Below are positions 27,314 to 37,095 of a DNA stretch of 64,000 bases, piece after piece. Below the pieces are notes generated by a model that made no database searches, was not told where the DNA came from, and saw only the letters and a program-made list of their open reading frames with translations. The stretch's first letter is position 1; every line of letters begins with the position of its first letter. A program made the translations under genes and the position numbers. The DNA is from Ochrobactrum vermis (GTDB lineage Bacteria > Pseudomonadota > Alphaproteobacteria > Rhizobiales > Rhizobiaceae): the NCBI RefSeq assembly GCF_002975205.1, contig NZ_PCOC01000001.1, positions 2,594,001-2,658,000 of the forward strand, written 5' to 3'.

Positions 27314-28614
27314 TACGCGTCCTCCTTTTCGAACTCTGGCACGAAGCGGCCATCACCATCGGTATTCTGATCGAGTTCAGACTTGACGAACGGGTCATTG
27401 CGCTCTGCAATCACAACCCACGACACGAGATCAGTGCAATTCTCATCTTCACAGACGATTTCGAATGCACCGCCGTTGATCGGCCCCGGCTTTAACCGCG
27501 CAAAACCTTCCTGATTTTGCAGACTGGTCACGACAGCGTTTGTGGTGAGTGCGGCGAAGGTGCCAGAAGTCATATTACTTGCTGCATCGATATCGACGGT
27601 GGCGCGGCCATTCACAAGATGAACAGTGCCGCGATAGATCAGGTCATAGCGGGGCGCTTCTACAAACCCGTGCCGAAGGTTGCGGTTATACGGATCAAGC
27701 GGGTGATCGATCAGGAACGTGCCGCCACCTTTCGAAATAGTCCCGACCACGGAGAAGTTACGGTTGTAGAGGAAAGTTGCGATCAAGCCGCCGGAACTAT
27801 GAACAACCTGCAATCCGTTATCGGTCGTACCGTTTCCGCTATTGAAATAGACGGTATAACCGTAGGAACTGGTATTCAAAAACCTGACTGCACTGTCACC
27901 GTTCGAAGCGATGTTTATGCCGCCTGAGAGCGCCCCACCTGTTTTGTCGAATTTTCCGTTTAATGCCGTCTGTGTCGCGGTGCTTATGGGCTTGTTGGCA
28001 TCTGACGTGTTATCTACATTGCCCAACCCAACGGCGGCTTTGTCCAAAGTCTGCAACGTTCCATCCGCACGAACGTATTGGGCGCTTGTCCCCGACGCCA
28101 GCGCCAGCAGTGCGCGTCCCAGCGTGCCAAGGTCGGACTGTTGAGCGCTGCCACTGCTATCCGTGGTGATGGCCTTGTTTGCCGCCAGCGTCAGCGCCGC
28201 CAGTTTGCCCAGCGTGCCATTCTCATCAACAGCAATCGGCTGAAGCACATACTGACCGGCAGGACCGCCAACTGGGGCCTTGCCTTCCTCGACGCCAAGC
28301 GCCGCCAATCCGGCCAATGTTCCGTCGCCCAACAATTCGATGAGAGTAGCAGCCTGCGTCCCTACGCGGGTTCCGTCTGCAAGCTGCCGAGCACGATATG
28401 GCCCATCAACAATGCTCGTGCCCGTCCATGGCTCAGTAAGGGTCAGCTGAGTATCACTATCGACACTAGCGATGACCGCCGTCAGGTTCTGGATTTGAAG
28501 CGTATCGCCTTCCCGAAACCGCGTGACCTCGAAAAGCGTCCCGGTGCCGGTAACTGTCGCTGAGCCATTCGCAAGCGATATCGTTCCCGACGTGTAGTCG
28601 GACAAAACAGCCAT
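27313..28614 (-). CDS. Tail fibre protein
   Basis: This encodes 433 residues. The N-terminal 90 residues form a beta-rich domain (TSGTISLANGSATVTGTGT). The middle has the phage-fibre signature VGLGNVDNTSDANKPISTAT. The rest is Gly/Ser/Thr-rich, with a receptor-binding-type C-terminal beta domain (about 300-420). It is probably the distal fibre that recognises the host surface. It lies between an unidentified tail protein and the DUF4376 gene in the usual late order. Confidence 0.85.
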   Translation of the reverse strand: MAVLSDYTSGTISLANGSATVTGTGTLFEVTRFREGDTLQIQNLTAVIASVDSDTQLTLTEPWTGTSIVDGPYRARQLADGTRVGTQAATLIELLGDGTLAGLAALGVEEGKAPVGGPAGQYVLQPIAVDENGTLGKLAALTLAANKAITTDSSGSAQQSDLGTLGRALLALASGTSAQYVRADGTLQTLDKAAVGLGNVDNTSDANKPISTATQTALNGKFDKTGGALSGGINIASNGDSAVRFLNTSSYGYTVYFNSGNGTTDNGLQVVHSSGGLIATFLYNRNFSVVGTISKGGGTFLIDHPLDPYNRNLRHGFVEAPRYDLIYRGTVHLVNGRATVDIDAASNMTSGTFAALTTNAVVTSLQNQEGFARLKPGPINGGAFEIVCEDENCTDLVSWVVIAERNDPFVKSELDQNTDGDGRFVPEFEKEDA

Positions 28615-28633
28615 AGGTTTTTCTCCTGAAAGC

Positions 28634-30238
28634 TTACAGCGTCGTGGCGCTGAGGATGTAGTAACGGACGCCGATGGGGTCTGGCAGGTTGTAAAGAAAG
28701 CTGCCCGTTGAGGTGTCGATTGTCGTAGGAGCGCCGGGGCTGATGTGAATTACGATCCGGTTAGTCTCTACGACAGTCACGCATGACTGACTTGTAGGTT
28801 GCCATGCGTTGGTTCCCGGCAGGCGCACATACTGATGAAACCCCTGTGTGATCCGCTCTGGCCAGTTGCACATCACCTTGGGAAAGATGAACTGCCCCGA
28901 ACCATCGAAATTCACAATTGCAGCGTGGGAGCCGTATTGGCCGTCCACCACGTTCGCCGTCGAAAATGACGATGCCGGTATCCATCCCTCAAGCATAACG
29001 CGCATTGACGGGAAACGGGTATCTACGAGAATATCGTTACCCGTCGGGCCTGTATCGCTCGATCCCGGCCTCTTAATCTGGACGCCGCCATTATCCAGCT
29101 TGCGCAGTGTGCTGCCCCCGCCAGTGGAAAACCCGTCTGTACTGGTCGCATAGACCATGTATCGGACATAAACAGCATAGTCGCCTTCGACGCTGAAGGT
29201 TATCCCGTTCGGGTCGATCTTGTAGAAGACCTTCATCTGCCGTCCGGTCTTGTTCGCCGTGCGATCAACAGCCGGGATGGTAAAATCCAGCCCCTGCAAT
29301 GCCACGATTGTGTCAACGAACATCGTTTCGTGCAGAGGGAAGTCTGTCGTTCGCGGCACGTAAACCGATGTGTTTGCCGGGATAAGGCCAGTTTGCCCCA
29401 TCATGACGCACATATTCGGAACTCGGGTACTCGTGAATATGCACTGCCGAGCGGTAGCAGCATCGACCGTAAACCCCCGTCGCGTCAGAATTGCAACGGA
29501 AGGATTGATCCGAAGCATATCCTGCCCCGAAACCGGCGTTGCATCTGGCGCGGGGATAGCGGCGTTGTTTGCGGGCAAGTCCCATTGACACGTCAAAGCC
29601 CGATAATAGCTGCCGCTGTCGGAATTGCTCAATGCACAGTTATACGGGCCTTCATTGTTATTGATGCGACCCACCCAGCCGGCATATCCAAGATCAGGGT
29701 GAATGCTTCTGAAACCCCGAATGCCGTTACCGCCTGGACCTGTTGCGCCCGGTGTCGCATAGCAGATGTCGGAATTATACGAACGGACGGTTTGGACGCG
29801 ATCCTTGTTACCTGACGGGCTGTCGATATGGCCGACGCGAACCCGGCCCGCACTGTCCATCAGTTTTGCCTCATAGATCGGGACTATTGGCATATCGGGG
29901 AAACGGGCGAAGATTTCATAGTACATGAAGGCATCGACGCGGTTCTGGCCATCGAAATAGTTCTGCACCGTCATTGCCCTGCGTGCCTGCGATGCAGACG
30001 ATCCATCGATAACGTAGAGGCTCCCATTTACGGTATCCGATGAAGGATAAACCGCCGGATTGAACCCGGTCGAAAAATAGAACTTGTCCCAGATATAGGA
30101 CAGGTTCTGTGTCTCCGAGTTAAAATAGAAGCGATTGTAAGCCGAGTTTGGGAGCGTCAGCGGATCGTCGGTATCGTACTTGAGGATTTTCAGGACTGAG
30201 CCAACTCCCGCTTTCCATCCCAAGAAAAACAGCCCCAT
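28634..30238 (-). CDS. Large tail-tip protein, unknown family
   Basis: This encodes 534 residues that read as mostly beta with many Gly, Asn, Pro and aromatic residues. There is no membrane segment or catalytic motif. Its ATG overlaps the stop of the host-specificity gene (TGATG), so it is made with the tail tip. Position between the J-like gene and the fibre suggests a baseplate-hub or receptor-binding component. No family was recognised. Confidence 0.7.
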   Translation of the reverse strand: MGLFFLGWKAGVGSVLKILKYDTDDPLTLPNSAYNRFYFNSETQNLSYIWDKFYFSTGFNPAVYPSSDTVNGSLYVIDGSSASQARRAMTVQNYFDGQNRVDAFMYYEIFARFPDMPIVPIYEAKLMDSAGRVRVGHIDSPSGNKDRVQTVRSYNSDICYATPGATGPGGNGIRGFRSIHPDLGYAGWVGRINNNEGPYNCALSNSDSGSYYRALTCQWDLPANNAAIPAPDATPVSGQDMLRINPSVAILTRRGFTVDAATARQCIFTSTRVPNMCVMMGQTGLIPANTSVYVPRTTDFPLHETMFVDTIVALQGLDFTIPAVDRTANKTGRQMKVFYKIDPNGITFSVEGDYAVYVRYMVYATSTDGFSTGGGSTLRKLDNGGVQIKRPGSSDTGPTGNDILVDTRFPSMRVMLEGWIPASSFSTANVVDGQYGSHAAIVNFDGSGQFIFPKVMCNWPERITQGFHQYVRLPGTNAWQPTSQSCVTVVETNRIVIHISPGAPTTIDTSTGSFLYNLPDPIGVRYYILSATTL

Positions 30239-32838
30239 CAGAATACGATCCTTATGTCTGCGAAATTGTCATAGCCGCGCAAGACCATCTTCCCGTTATT
30301 GGCTTGGAGGATGTCGAACTTGAGAGTACCCAGGCGCGCATTCTGGATGTAGACCTCGCCATTCTGGACAACGAACGGATAGGTATAGCTTCCGTTATTG
30401 TTCGGATCGGCAATGGCGAACTGATTGGCCACGACAATGAACTGACTGCCGGTAGGCGTGACATTCACGAACCAACCCGCCTGTTTCCAAGTGTCACCGA
30501 TACCCAAGCGACCGAAAGCTGAAATCTTTACTGAACTGCCGCCGCTGCCTGCCTGTGCCGTCATGCGCCAAGCTGCATTCGCCACAGTGCCATCAACAGA
30601 AGCGTTGACTTCTGTGAGAGCGTTGGAAATGGCAGTTACATCACCTTCGACGCCATCAACACGGGCCTGCATCAGATCGATGACGCTTGCGCCGTCGTCG
30701 GTGAATAGCTGCGCGTTGATTTCGGTTAGCTGCTGACCAATGGCACTGTTCGGCCCGGTTGCAACGAAGATATCCTGCTTCCACTGAGCCTTTGCAGAGC
30801 CGAACGTGCTTGTCAGTTGCTGGCTGAGGCGAAGAACGTTCGAATAACCCTTAAGCGCGCTGTCGGCTGTGCCTGTGGCATTTTCCTGAGCCTGCCGAAT
30901 AAGCTCGCGCCGATCGTCGGTCATCCAGTTGACAAGGCCATTCAGATCACTGTCGAGACGCTCATAATCCACCGGATTATCTTCGCTGCGAGCGTTCAGT
31001 GTCGTGAATGGCGTTGCCGCCGACCATGCCACAGCACGCCCATTATCGACGCGCAACCGCGTCCGGACAAACCAGTCAGTCAGTGAGGTCAGCCCTTCGA
31101 CAATAGGAACATTGATCACGTCCCACGTCACGAACTTGATAAACACCTGCGACGGGTCATTCGCTGGCCAGTATTCGATATCGACGCCGACGACCGAGAT
31201 ATCATCAATCGGATCCCAGATCAGGCGCACACCGGGCAGTTCGCCTTGTCCATCTGCAACAACAACAATTGGAATGGCGAAGAAATTCTGCACCTCGGCC
31301 AAATATTGCGGCGGCGGAATAACGATGATGTTCGGCGGGTTGGTTTCGTAGGCCGTTGGGTCGAACACGCCATTGCTGATCTGCTGCAGCGCAATCGAGA
31401 TATCGCGAGCGCCGTCGGTATTGATCCCGCCTAACTGACGCGTCAGTACCTGATACGTGCGGTCGCCATATTTGGCGCTATTCCAGCGAACCCACCGGCC
31501 TTCCTTGATCGTGTCGAGGAATTTCGGATGGACGACAATCTCTGCTGATGCCTGATAACGAGCGCCACGGATGGCGATGTCTGCCAGCCTGTCCACCTGT
31601 CTGACGTCAGTGACGGCGGCATAAGGAATGGCGCTGGCAAGGGTCTCGCGATCTTCAGCAAGGGCCCCGGCATCAATGCGAGTGGCGGCGTCCTTCGTCT
31701 CGTAGAAATCATCCGGCGAGACATAGGAGGCCGCAACCGTGTTGATCAGTTCTGTACGCTTGCGTTTCGCGCTGAAGCGAAGCGGTGCGCCTCGCTTGAT
31801 GTCGGCGTCTGTGATGGTGGCAACGATAGCCTGTGGAGCACCCGCAATCGGGAATTCACCGTCAACACGTTCGACCCACGAGCCGCACATGGCTTCGAGG
31901 ATTGGTGTCAGGTTCGCATCATGGTTAGCGCCGGGGCCATCCTTGGCAATCGCATGAGCGCGATAACGCTTCGAGCCATCCGACATGACTTCGTCGCAGA
32001 TGTTCGCTGCCTGGGTATATTCTGCCAACGGCAAGCGGCTTGCGCGAACAGCCTTGCCGACCATGCGCTGGGTTCCGTTGAAGAAACCGCGCTCCAGATT
32101 GTAAATCTGAACAGGCGGATTATCGGAATATTCCCACGTGCCCTGGTCATTCCAGCGATGCGCACCCGAACCGCCCATCGTGCTGTCTTTGCGCCAATCG
32201 TAAAGTGGAGCGCCGACAACTTCGAACAATAGCTTCGCTGGCGAGGTCAGGCCATCGCCGTTCTTGCGCAGTTCCGAAAACACGATGGCATAGGCAACGC
32301 CTGCACCGCGATGGCTTGCAGTCCAGCGACCGGCAGGACGGGCATTATTGATCAGCGTCGGCTCTGCCTGCTGATCCATTGTGCCGTAATAGAACTTGAC
32401 ACGGACGTTATCGTGATCGTCGCCGCTCGTGCCTTCGTTCGGCACGAGCCAGTAGCCGTCCGCGTCTTGCTGCACAAGTGAACGCCATTCGCCATTGTAG
32501 CGAACACGCGGTACAGCAGTGATGCGGAAGCTCGATAGAACGAACACGTCCTGTATCAGACGCCCGCCGCTGCCATAGCTGTTGCGATAGATGTGGTGAC
32601 CTTCAGTCGCGCAGGTACCGAGAATGACCGAACGCGGGATATTGGCGCCATACTGGGTTTCCAGTTCGGAAGCACGGCTTTGCGTCTTCGGAGGGAACAA
32701 TGCATTGACGGCATACTTGAGCGCGATGCCGAAGGCTGTCTGCGCGATACCGGCAAGGATCGGGCTCGCTGCGGCCCATGCGGCCACGCTCGTCACTATG
32801 CCGCTGAAAAAGGCGCCGATCGGGGCTAAAAATGGCAT
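30238..32838 (-). CDS. Host-specificity / tail-tip attachment protein (J-like)
   Basis: This encodes 866 residues. A hydrophobic N-terminal region (about 1-50) is followed by the beta-rich hub that lambda-J-like proteins share (SELETQYGANIPRSVILGTC). Fibronectin-like segments lie near 520-620. A C-terminal helical part ends in a domain like DUF1983 (TAISNALTEVNASVDGTVAN, QNARLGTLKFD). It forms the tip that contacts the receptor and gates DNA. The size is somewhat below lambda J. It is the first gene after a strong leftward terminator. Confidence 0.85.
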   Translation of the reverse strand: MPFLAPIGAFFSGIVTSVAAWAAASPILAGIAQTAFGIALKYAVNALFPPKTQSRASELETQYGANIPRSVILGTCATEGHHIYRNSYGSGGRLIQDVFVLSSFRITAVPRVRYNGEWRSLVQQDADGYWLVPNEGTSGDDHDNVRVKFYYGTMDQQAEPTLINNARPAGRWTASHRGAGVAYAIVFSELRKNGDGLTSPAKLLFEVVGAPLYDWRKDSTMGGSGAHRWNDQGTWEYSDNPPVQIYNLERGFFNGTQRMVGKAVRASRLPLAEYTQAANICDEVMSDGSKRYRAHAIAKDGPGANHDANLTPILEAMCGSWVERVDGEFPIAGAPQAIVATITDADIKRGAPLRFSAKRKRTELINTVAASYVSPDDFYETKDAATRIDAGALAEDRETLASAIPYAAVTDVRQVDRLADIAIRGARYQASAEIVVHPKFLDTIKEGRWVRWNSAKYGDRTYQVLTRQLGGINTDGARDISIALQQISNGVFDPTAYETNPPNIIVIPPPQYLAEVQNFFAIPIVVVADGQGELPGVRLIWDPIDDISVVGVDIEYWPANDPSQVFIKFVTWDVINVPIVEGLTSLTDWFVRTRLRVDNGRAVAWSAATPFTTLNARSEDNPVDYERLDSDLNGLVNWMTDDRRELIRQAQENATGTADSALKGYSNVLRLSQQLTSTFGSAKAQWKQDIFVATGPNSAIGQQLTEINAQLFTDDGASVIDLMQARVDGVEGDVTAISNALTEVNASVDGTVANAAWRMTAQAGSGGSSVKISAFGRLGIGDTWKQAGWFVNVTPTGSQFIVVANQFAIADPNNNGSYTYPFVVQNGEVYIQNARLGTLKFDILQANNGKMVLRGYDNFADIRIVF

Positions 32839-32862
32839 ACGAGGGCCTCATGCAGGCGCAAC

Positions 32863-32888
32863 AAAAAAAGGCCCGCTGCTGGCGGACC
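32863..32888 (-). terminator. Leftward terminator upstream of the J-like gene
   Basis: GGTCCGC pairs with GCGGGCC (one G-U pair) around CAGCA and is followed by seven T residues when read leftward. It separates the tail-assembly genes from the tail-tip genes. Confidence 0.85.
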
Positions 32889-32914
32889 TTCAAAGGCGCA
32901 AATTGTAGTGGTGG

Positions 32915-33352
32915 TTAGCTGCCGACCTTGTAGGCCTGCTCGATTTCGGTCACCGGATAGAACGTGAGCCCTTGCGGCTGTTTGACCGCAAAGCCAGAGC
33001 CACAAATGAACCCGGCGACGTATTCGTCATTGATCAACATTACACCGACATCACCACGGCGGGCTGAGAGGCGATTGACCGGCTCAAGCTTGAGATAGTT
33101 CTCAAACACGTCCTTGACGTTCTCGCAGCCATTGGCGCGCATCTTGCGAGCGGCGCCTGCCTCGGTTTTGTATTTGCCACGGAACTCGGCCAGCGGGTCT
33201 TCTCCGGTAACGGCTTCAATCGCGTCGGCTGCCGTCATCAGACAGTCTGAAATGCCCCATTGGGGGATGATAGATACGTGAGCGGTCGCAAGGTCTTCCA
33301 GCGCCCGATCCCAGCCGGGAACCCTAGCCGAACTTGATTTTGAAGAATTCAT
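32915..33352 (-). CDS. DUF6950-type tail assembly protein
   Basis: This encodes 145 residues from the ATG at 33352, which overlaps the end of the previous gene by 29 bases. The pattern GISDCLMTAADAIEAVTGEDPL, then EFRGKYKTEAGA, then RRGDVGVMLINDEYVAGF is that of DUF6950, an NlpC/P60-like family found before J-like proteins. The Cys in SDCLM would be the nucleophile if the fold is active. It may trim peptidoglycan or assemble the tip. Confidence 0.75.
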   Translation of the reverse strand: MNSSKSSSARVPGWDRALEDLATAHVSIIPQWGISDCLMTAADAIEAVTGEDPLAEFRGKYKTEAGAARKMRANGCENVKDVFENYLKLEPVNRLSARRGDVGVMLINDEYVAGFICGSGFAVKQPQGLTFYPVTEIEQAYKVGS

Positions 33353-33890
33353 TCTTGGTCCTCGCTGCGTGTTCGAAAAGCATGTCGCCCAGTGAAACAA
33401 GCTGCTGGTCTTCATGCGAGGCATAGCGATAGCCTTCGCGGAAATTGTCGACGGCGCCGGTCTCGATATGACCTTCGAGCCAGACTTCGTCGCTTTCCTC
33501 CCGATGGTCGATGGTGTCGACGTAGCCGTACCAGGTCGGCTCAGCGTGAAGGAAAGCGTTCGTGTCCGGATCGAAATAGAAGTCGTAGAACGTGACGGGA
33601 CGGTTCTTGTAGTCTTCCTGCTCGATTAGGCCGAGCTTATCCGGGGTCAGCCCAAAATCGGCGGCAGCGGGAAGCTTCATCGTGATTGGCTGGGCAGCTG
33701 TACCCAGTGCATAGCGCGGCTCATCGATATCGATCAGCGTGTTTCCGTGATAGGTCAACCCGCCATAATCCTGACTGCCTTTCCCGGAGAAGAAACCGTA
33801 AACACCAGTACCGAACTCAAATTTGGCGGCTGAAGCGATCTTGGCCCTGCCTTCATCAAGCAACTGCTGCAATCGTGCTGGAAACGCCAT
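33324..33890 (-). CDS. Minor tail protein, distal tail region
   Basis: This encodes 188 residues. A short helix (ARLQQLLDEGRAKIASA) is followed by a beta-rich domain with FYDFYFDPDTNAFLHAEPTWYGYVDTIDHREE, similar in kind to DUF2163 and lambda-L-like tail-tip proteins. It shares a 1-base stop/start overlap with the upstream gene. Function is assigned from position between the tape measure and the tip. Confidence 0.7.
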   Translation of the reverse strand: MAFPARLQQLLDEGRAKIASAAKFEFGTGVYGFFSGKGSQDYGGLTYHGNTLIDIDEPRYALGTAAQPITMKLPAAADFGLTPDKLGLIEQEDYKNRPVTFYDFYFDPDTNAFLHAEPTWYGYVDTIDHREESDEVWLEGHIETGAVDNFREGYRYASHEDQQLVSLGDMLFEHAARTKNEFFKIKFG

Positions 33891-34501
33891 TACTTGGGCA
33901 CCTCCACAAGCTGGAATGATGCGTCTGGATAGAAGCCATCGCCAATATCCAGACTGTTCGGCAGAAGCCGCATGTTCATGACAGGTTCCTTGAAACGAAC
34001 TGTCGAACCGACGCCAATGTAGGACGGCAAGAAAGGCTCGACCTTCACCTGTAGGGTTGTGCTTGTTGCCGTCGCATTAGCGACGATCCGCGCAATGAAC
34101 CTGTAATCACCTATCGAGAAGCCAATCAGATCCCCGTCCATCAGCTTCAGACCGATAGCAACACCGTTCAAGGTGAGCGTGTTGCCACTGATCGCAGCAA
34201 GCGAAGCCGTGCCGGTGATCGCCGGATTGTTCGCATCGCCCCAGTAGGCTTGAGGAATGCAAGCATGCTTCGGAGTGTAGAGAACCGTCACCTGACCGCC
34301 CCGACAGCGATCAACGAACGCCTCAAGCTTTTGGCGCTGTGCTGGCGTCAAAGAGATGATGCGCGCTGTCCACTGCCAGAACGGGTCTCCATTCTCGATA
34401 AAAGATACAACCCGCTGGCCGTATCGCGATGTCGAAACACTGCGAACGAGCTTCAGCGGGGTGTCCTGATAGTTCAGGCCGGTAGGAAGACTTTCCGCCA
34501 T
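33890..34501 (-). CDS. Distal tail / minor tail protein
   Basis: This encodes 203 residues. The start has SVSTSRYGQRVVSFIENGDPFWQWTARI, typical of proteins that cap the tail tube after the tape measure, and a beta-rich domain follows. Its ATG overlaps the tape-measure stop (TAATG). It is the first gene after the tape measure, the usual place of the distal tail protein, but no exact family is claimed. Confidence 0.7.
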   Translation of the reverse strand: MAESLPTGLNYQDTPLKLVRSVSTSRYGQRVVSFIENGDPFWQWTARIISLTPAQRQKLEAFVDRCRGGQVTVLYTPKHACIPQAYWGDANNPAITGTASLAAISGNTLTLNGVAIGLKLMDGDLIGFSIGDYRFIARIVANATATSTTLQVKVEPFLPSYIGVGSTVRFKEPVMNMRLLPNSLDIGDGFYPDASFQLVEVPK

Positions 34502-37044
34502 TACTTTACCAGTCCTCTTTGATTGACCTGTCGCAGATCGCGAGCGGTTCTTACGGCCCCGCCACGGTCGTAAGCGTTGATCCCCTGCTTGAATGTCTGC
34601 TGGGCCACGTCCCGAACGATAGGCGCTATGTTTCCGTCCGCATCCTTCGACCAGCCGAGCGTCACGTGAACGCCGGTCGAGCCATTGGAATTTGCAGCCG
34701 ACGGGATAGAAGGCACACGCGGCGCGGAAACACCGCCACGTGCGATAGATCCCAGAATATCATTCGGGATGACCTGCGCGCCGCGAGGGATATTCAACAG
34801 TTCCGGCCCGCGTTCACCGACCAGAGCCATCCCGCCGGGCGCGGAGTTCGTTCCAGTCGCGAAGCCCGGTATGCCCTTCAGAAAATCCCCCAAGGTTGTG
34901 TTCGCTTTGAACCCACCACCGAACAATCCGCCGCCGAGGTTTGCGAACAGTCCGTTGATGACACTGTTCGTTCCCATCTCGATCAGCATCTGGGCGAGAC
35001 GGCTTGCAGAATTGCGCAGGATATCCATCGCATTTGCACTGTTCATAAGATCGTTGGCGAAACCTTGGGCGAAGTCGAGTGCAAGTTCCTTGCCTCTTGC
35101 CAGCTCTTCATTAAGCCTGATCGATGATGCTAGTGCTTTTCCCTGTGCTCCTTCGGGATCAATGCCTGCATTGCGCAAAGTACTGTGGACGCGCTGTTCA
35201 GTCGGACTGCGAAACATCTGCTCGCGCTCAAATCGCAGTTCTTCAGCCAGTTGCGCGGTTGACACCGTTTCGGCCAATGCCCCGTAAGATGCAGCAAGCT
35301 TGTCGATTTCGGCCCGCTGGGCTTCGGTGACAGAGCGGCCTTTATCCTGCGCCCGCTGAAGAAGCTCCAGCTTCATGCGCATGGCCTCGGCTGCAACGCC
35401 GGTCTTGCCTACAAGCTGTTCCTCAAGGTTAAGCTGGTCTATGCGATCCTGAGCCGATTTGACCAGATCACGATAGGCATTCGCATCACGCTCAGCCTGC
35501 CGCTCTGCCGATGATTTCTTAGGCTTCTTCTCAAGCTCTTTCTTCTGGCTTTCTAGTTTGTTGACGATGTCATCATTTGCGCCATAGCGGCGATTGAAAG
35601 CGGCATCACCGAGGCCCGGTTCACGATTGCCCTTCGGCGTAGTCTTGGCAAAGCCGTCGACGGCAGCGCGAGCAGTCAGAGCCGCTTCAGCGAGTTTGAT
35701 CAGTTCATTGCGGTGTTCGCTGAGGTCAGGGACCGTCATCGCCAGCCGATTGATGGCGTCGATCAGGTCACGGAAACGACCATCGCCTTGCACCGTCTTG
35801 TCGAACAGCTGCTGAAGCTCATCACGTGCTTTCGATGACGATATCTTGCCGAGGCCATCAGCAAACTTAGCTGCTGCGAATGCAGCATCATCAACTTTGG
35901 TATCGAGAGCGCTAAACGCTGTTTCTGCCCGTGCGGCCTCAGCGGTGGCATTTATGAGAGCATTGGCCACTTTATCAGTAAGCTCGCCAGCTTTTTGTAA
36001 GCGGGTGATCTCTTCCTGAAACGCTGCGACCTGTGGTTTTCCGGCAGTGACCGACGCCTGAAATCGAGCGATAGCCGCACGTGCCGCTTCAAATCTGGAG
36101 CCCAGAAGTGTCAGGCCTTCCGATTTCGCCAGATTTCCAATCGATTTTTGAGCCTGATCAAGAAGGGCGGTTTGGCGTTCGTCCACCAATGCTCGCAAAC
36201 GGAGGTTAGCTAGGTCTTTCGACTGATTGATGTATTGCTGCTGTTTCTGAGCGGCGCTTTCATATGCCGGACCAAGGCTTTGAATGATCGCCGCATGTTC
36301 CTTCAGTATCTCATCAATCGATTTCGTCTTGTCCGCTGTCGTGATGTACTGGAACAGGGCAGCACCGGCAGCGATGACGCCAATCGTGACCAAAGACACA
36401 GGGCTGATAATCGATGCGAACGCGGCGCCAATGCCTTTGATCACGTCGCGGCCTTTACCCATTTCGTTAAAGACGGCAGAAAGCTGGGTGCCCTGCTGAA
36501 GTGCGATCTGGATAGGTGACATACCCATAGCTGACGTGACGGCGATATCCTGAAACTGGGCGGCGATGTTGGCGGTCTGAAAGCTTCTTGGTCCGGACTT
36601 CACCGCAGCATTCCGCTGCTTGATTGCTGCTATACTGTCCAGCGTGGCCCTACGCTCGCGCTGAATGGCCGTCGTCATTTCTTCAGCAGAGATAGCACCA
36701 AGTCGATGCGCCTGCTGGATGCCGACAACACTCTCCTGATACTGCCGCACGGCAGCAAAGACCGGATTGTAACGCATGCGCAGCTTTTCAAGCTCTGCGC
36801 CCTGCTGGGCAAGCGCGCCGGTCCACTGCTTGGATGCCTTCGTGCCGATCCCGACCATCTCATTGATGCGTGACTGCATCGCAGTCGTGATCGAATTATC
36901 GATGCCTTTGCCCATGGCTTCGAACTGCTTGACCACGCCTTTCGTGGACGTGGATATATCAGCCTCAAGCTTCTTCAGGCTTCGGCGCACCGTCGCCATG
37001 TCAGTGCTGATACTGATAATCAGGTCATCTGTCTTGTCGGCCAT
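34501..37044 (-). CDS. Tail length tape-measure protein
   Basis: This encodes 847 residues. The N-terminal part is coiled-coil rich (TDMATVRRSLKKLEADIS), with a family-type stretch near 160 (IAAQFQDIAVTSAMGMSPIQ). One hydrophobic segment near 215-235 and long heptad-rich helices follow, then a Gly-rich C-terminal region with GTNSAPGGMALVGERGPELL, frequent in tape measures. Length sets tail length; at about 1.5 angstrom per residue it would give a tail near 125 nm. It ends where the distal tail gene starts. Confidence 0.93.
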   Translation of the reverse strand: MADKTDDLIISISTDMATVRRSLKKLEADISTSTKGVVKQFEAMGKGIDNSITTAMQSRINEMVGIGTKASKQWTGALAQQGAELEKLRMRYNPVFAAVRQYQESVVGIQQAHRLGAISAEEMTTAIQRERRATLDSIAAIKQRNAAVKSGPRSFQTANIAAQFQDIAVTSAMGMSPIQIALQQGTQLSAVFNEMGKGRDVIKGIGAAFASIISPVSLVTIGVIAAGAALFQYITTADKTKSIDEILKEHAAIIQSLGPAYESAAQKQQQYINQSKDLANLRLRALVDERQTALLDQAQKSIGNLAKSEGLTLLGSRFEAARAAIARFQASVTAGKPQVAAFQEEITRLQKAGELTDKVANALINATAEAARAETAFSALDTKVDDAAFAAAKFADGLGKISSSKARDELQQLFDKTVQGDGRFRDLIDAINRLAMTVPDLSEHRNELIKLAEAALTARAAVDGFAKTTPKGNREPGLGDAAFNRRYGANDDIVNKLESQKKELEKKPKKSSAERQAERDANAYRDLVKSAQDRIDQLNLEEQLVGKTGVAAEAMRMKLELLQRAQDKGRSVTEAQRAEIDKLAASYGALAETVSTAQLAEELRFEREQMFRSPTEQRVHSTLRNAGIDPEGAQGKALASSIRLNEELARGKELALDFAQGFANDLMNSANAMDILRNSASRLAQMLIEMGTNSVINGLFANLGGGLFGGGFKANTTLGDFLKGIPGFATGTNSAPGGMALVGERGPELLNIPRGAQVIPNDILGSIARGGVSAPRVPSIPSAANSNGSTGVHVTLGWSKDADGNIAPIVRDVAQQTFKQGINAYDRGGAVRTARDLRQVNQRGLVK

Positions 37045-37061
37045 GGGAAAGGCGTCCTATA

Positions 37062-37082
37062 AATAAACCCGCACGAGGCGGG
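37062..37082 (-). terminator. Leftward hairpin terminator upstream of the tape measure
   Basis: Read leftward, CCCGC and GCGGG form a stem around CTCGT and are followed by TTTATTTAT. It lies between the tail chaperone and tape-measure genes and would attenuate late transcription there. Confidence 0.65.
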
Positions 37083-37095
37083 CTTGGAGATAAAC

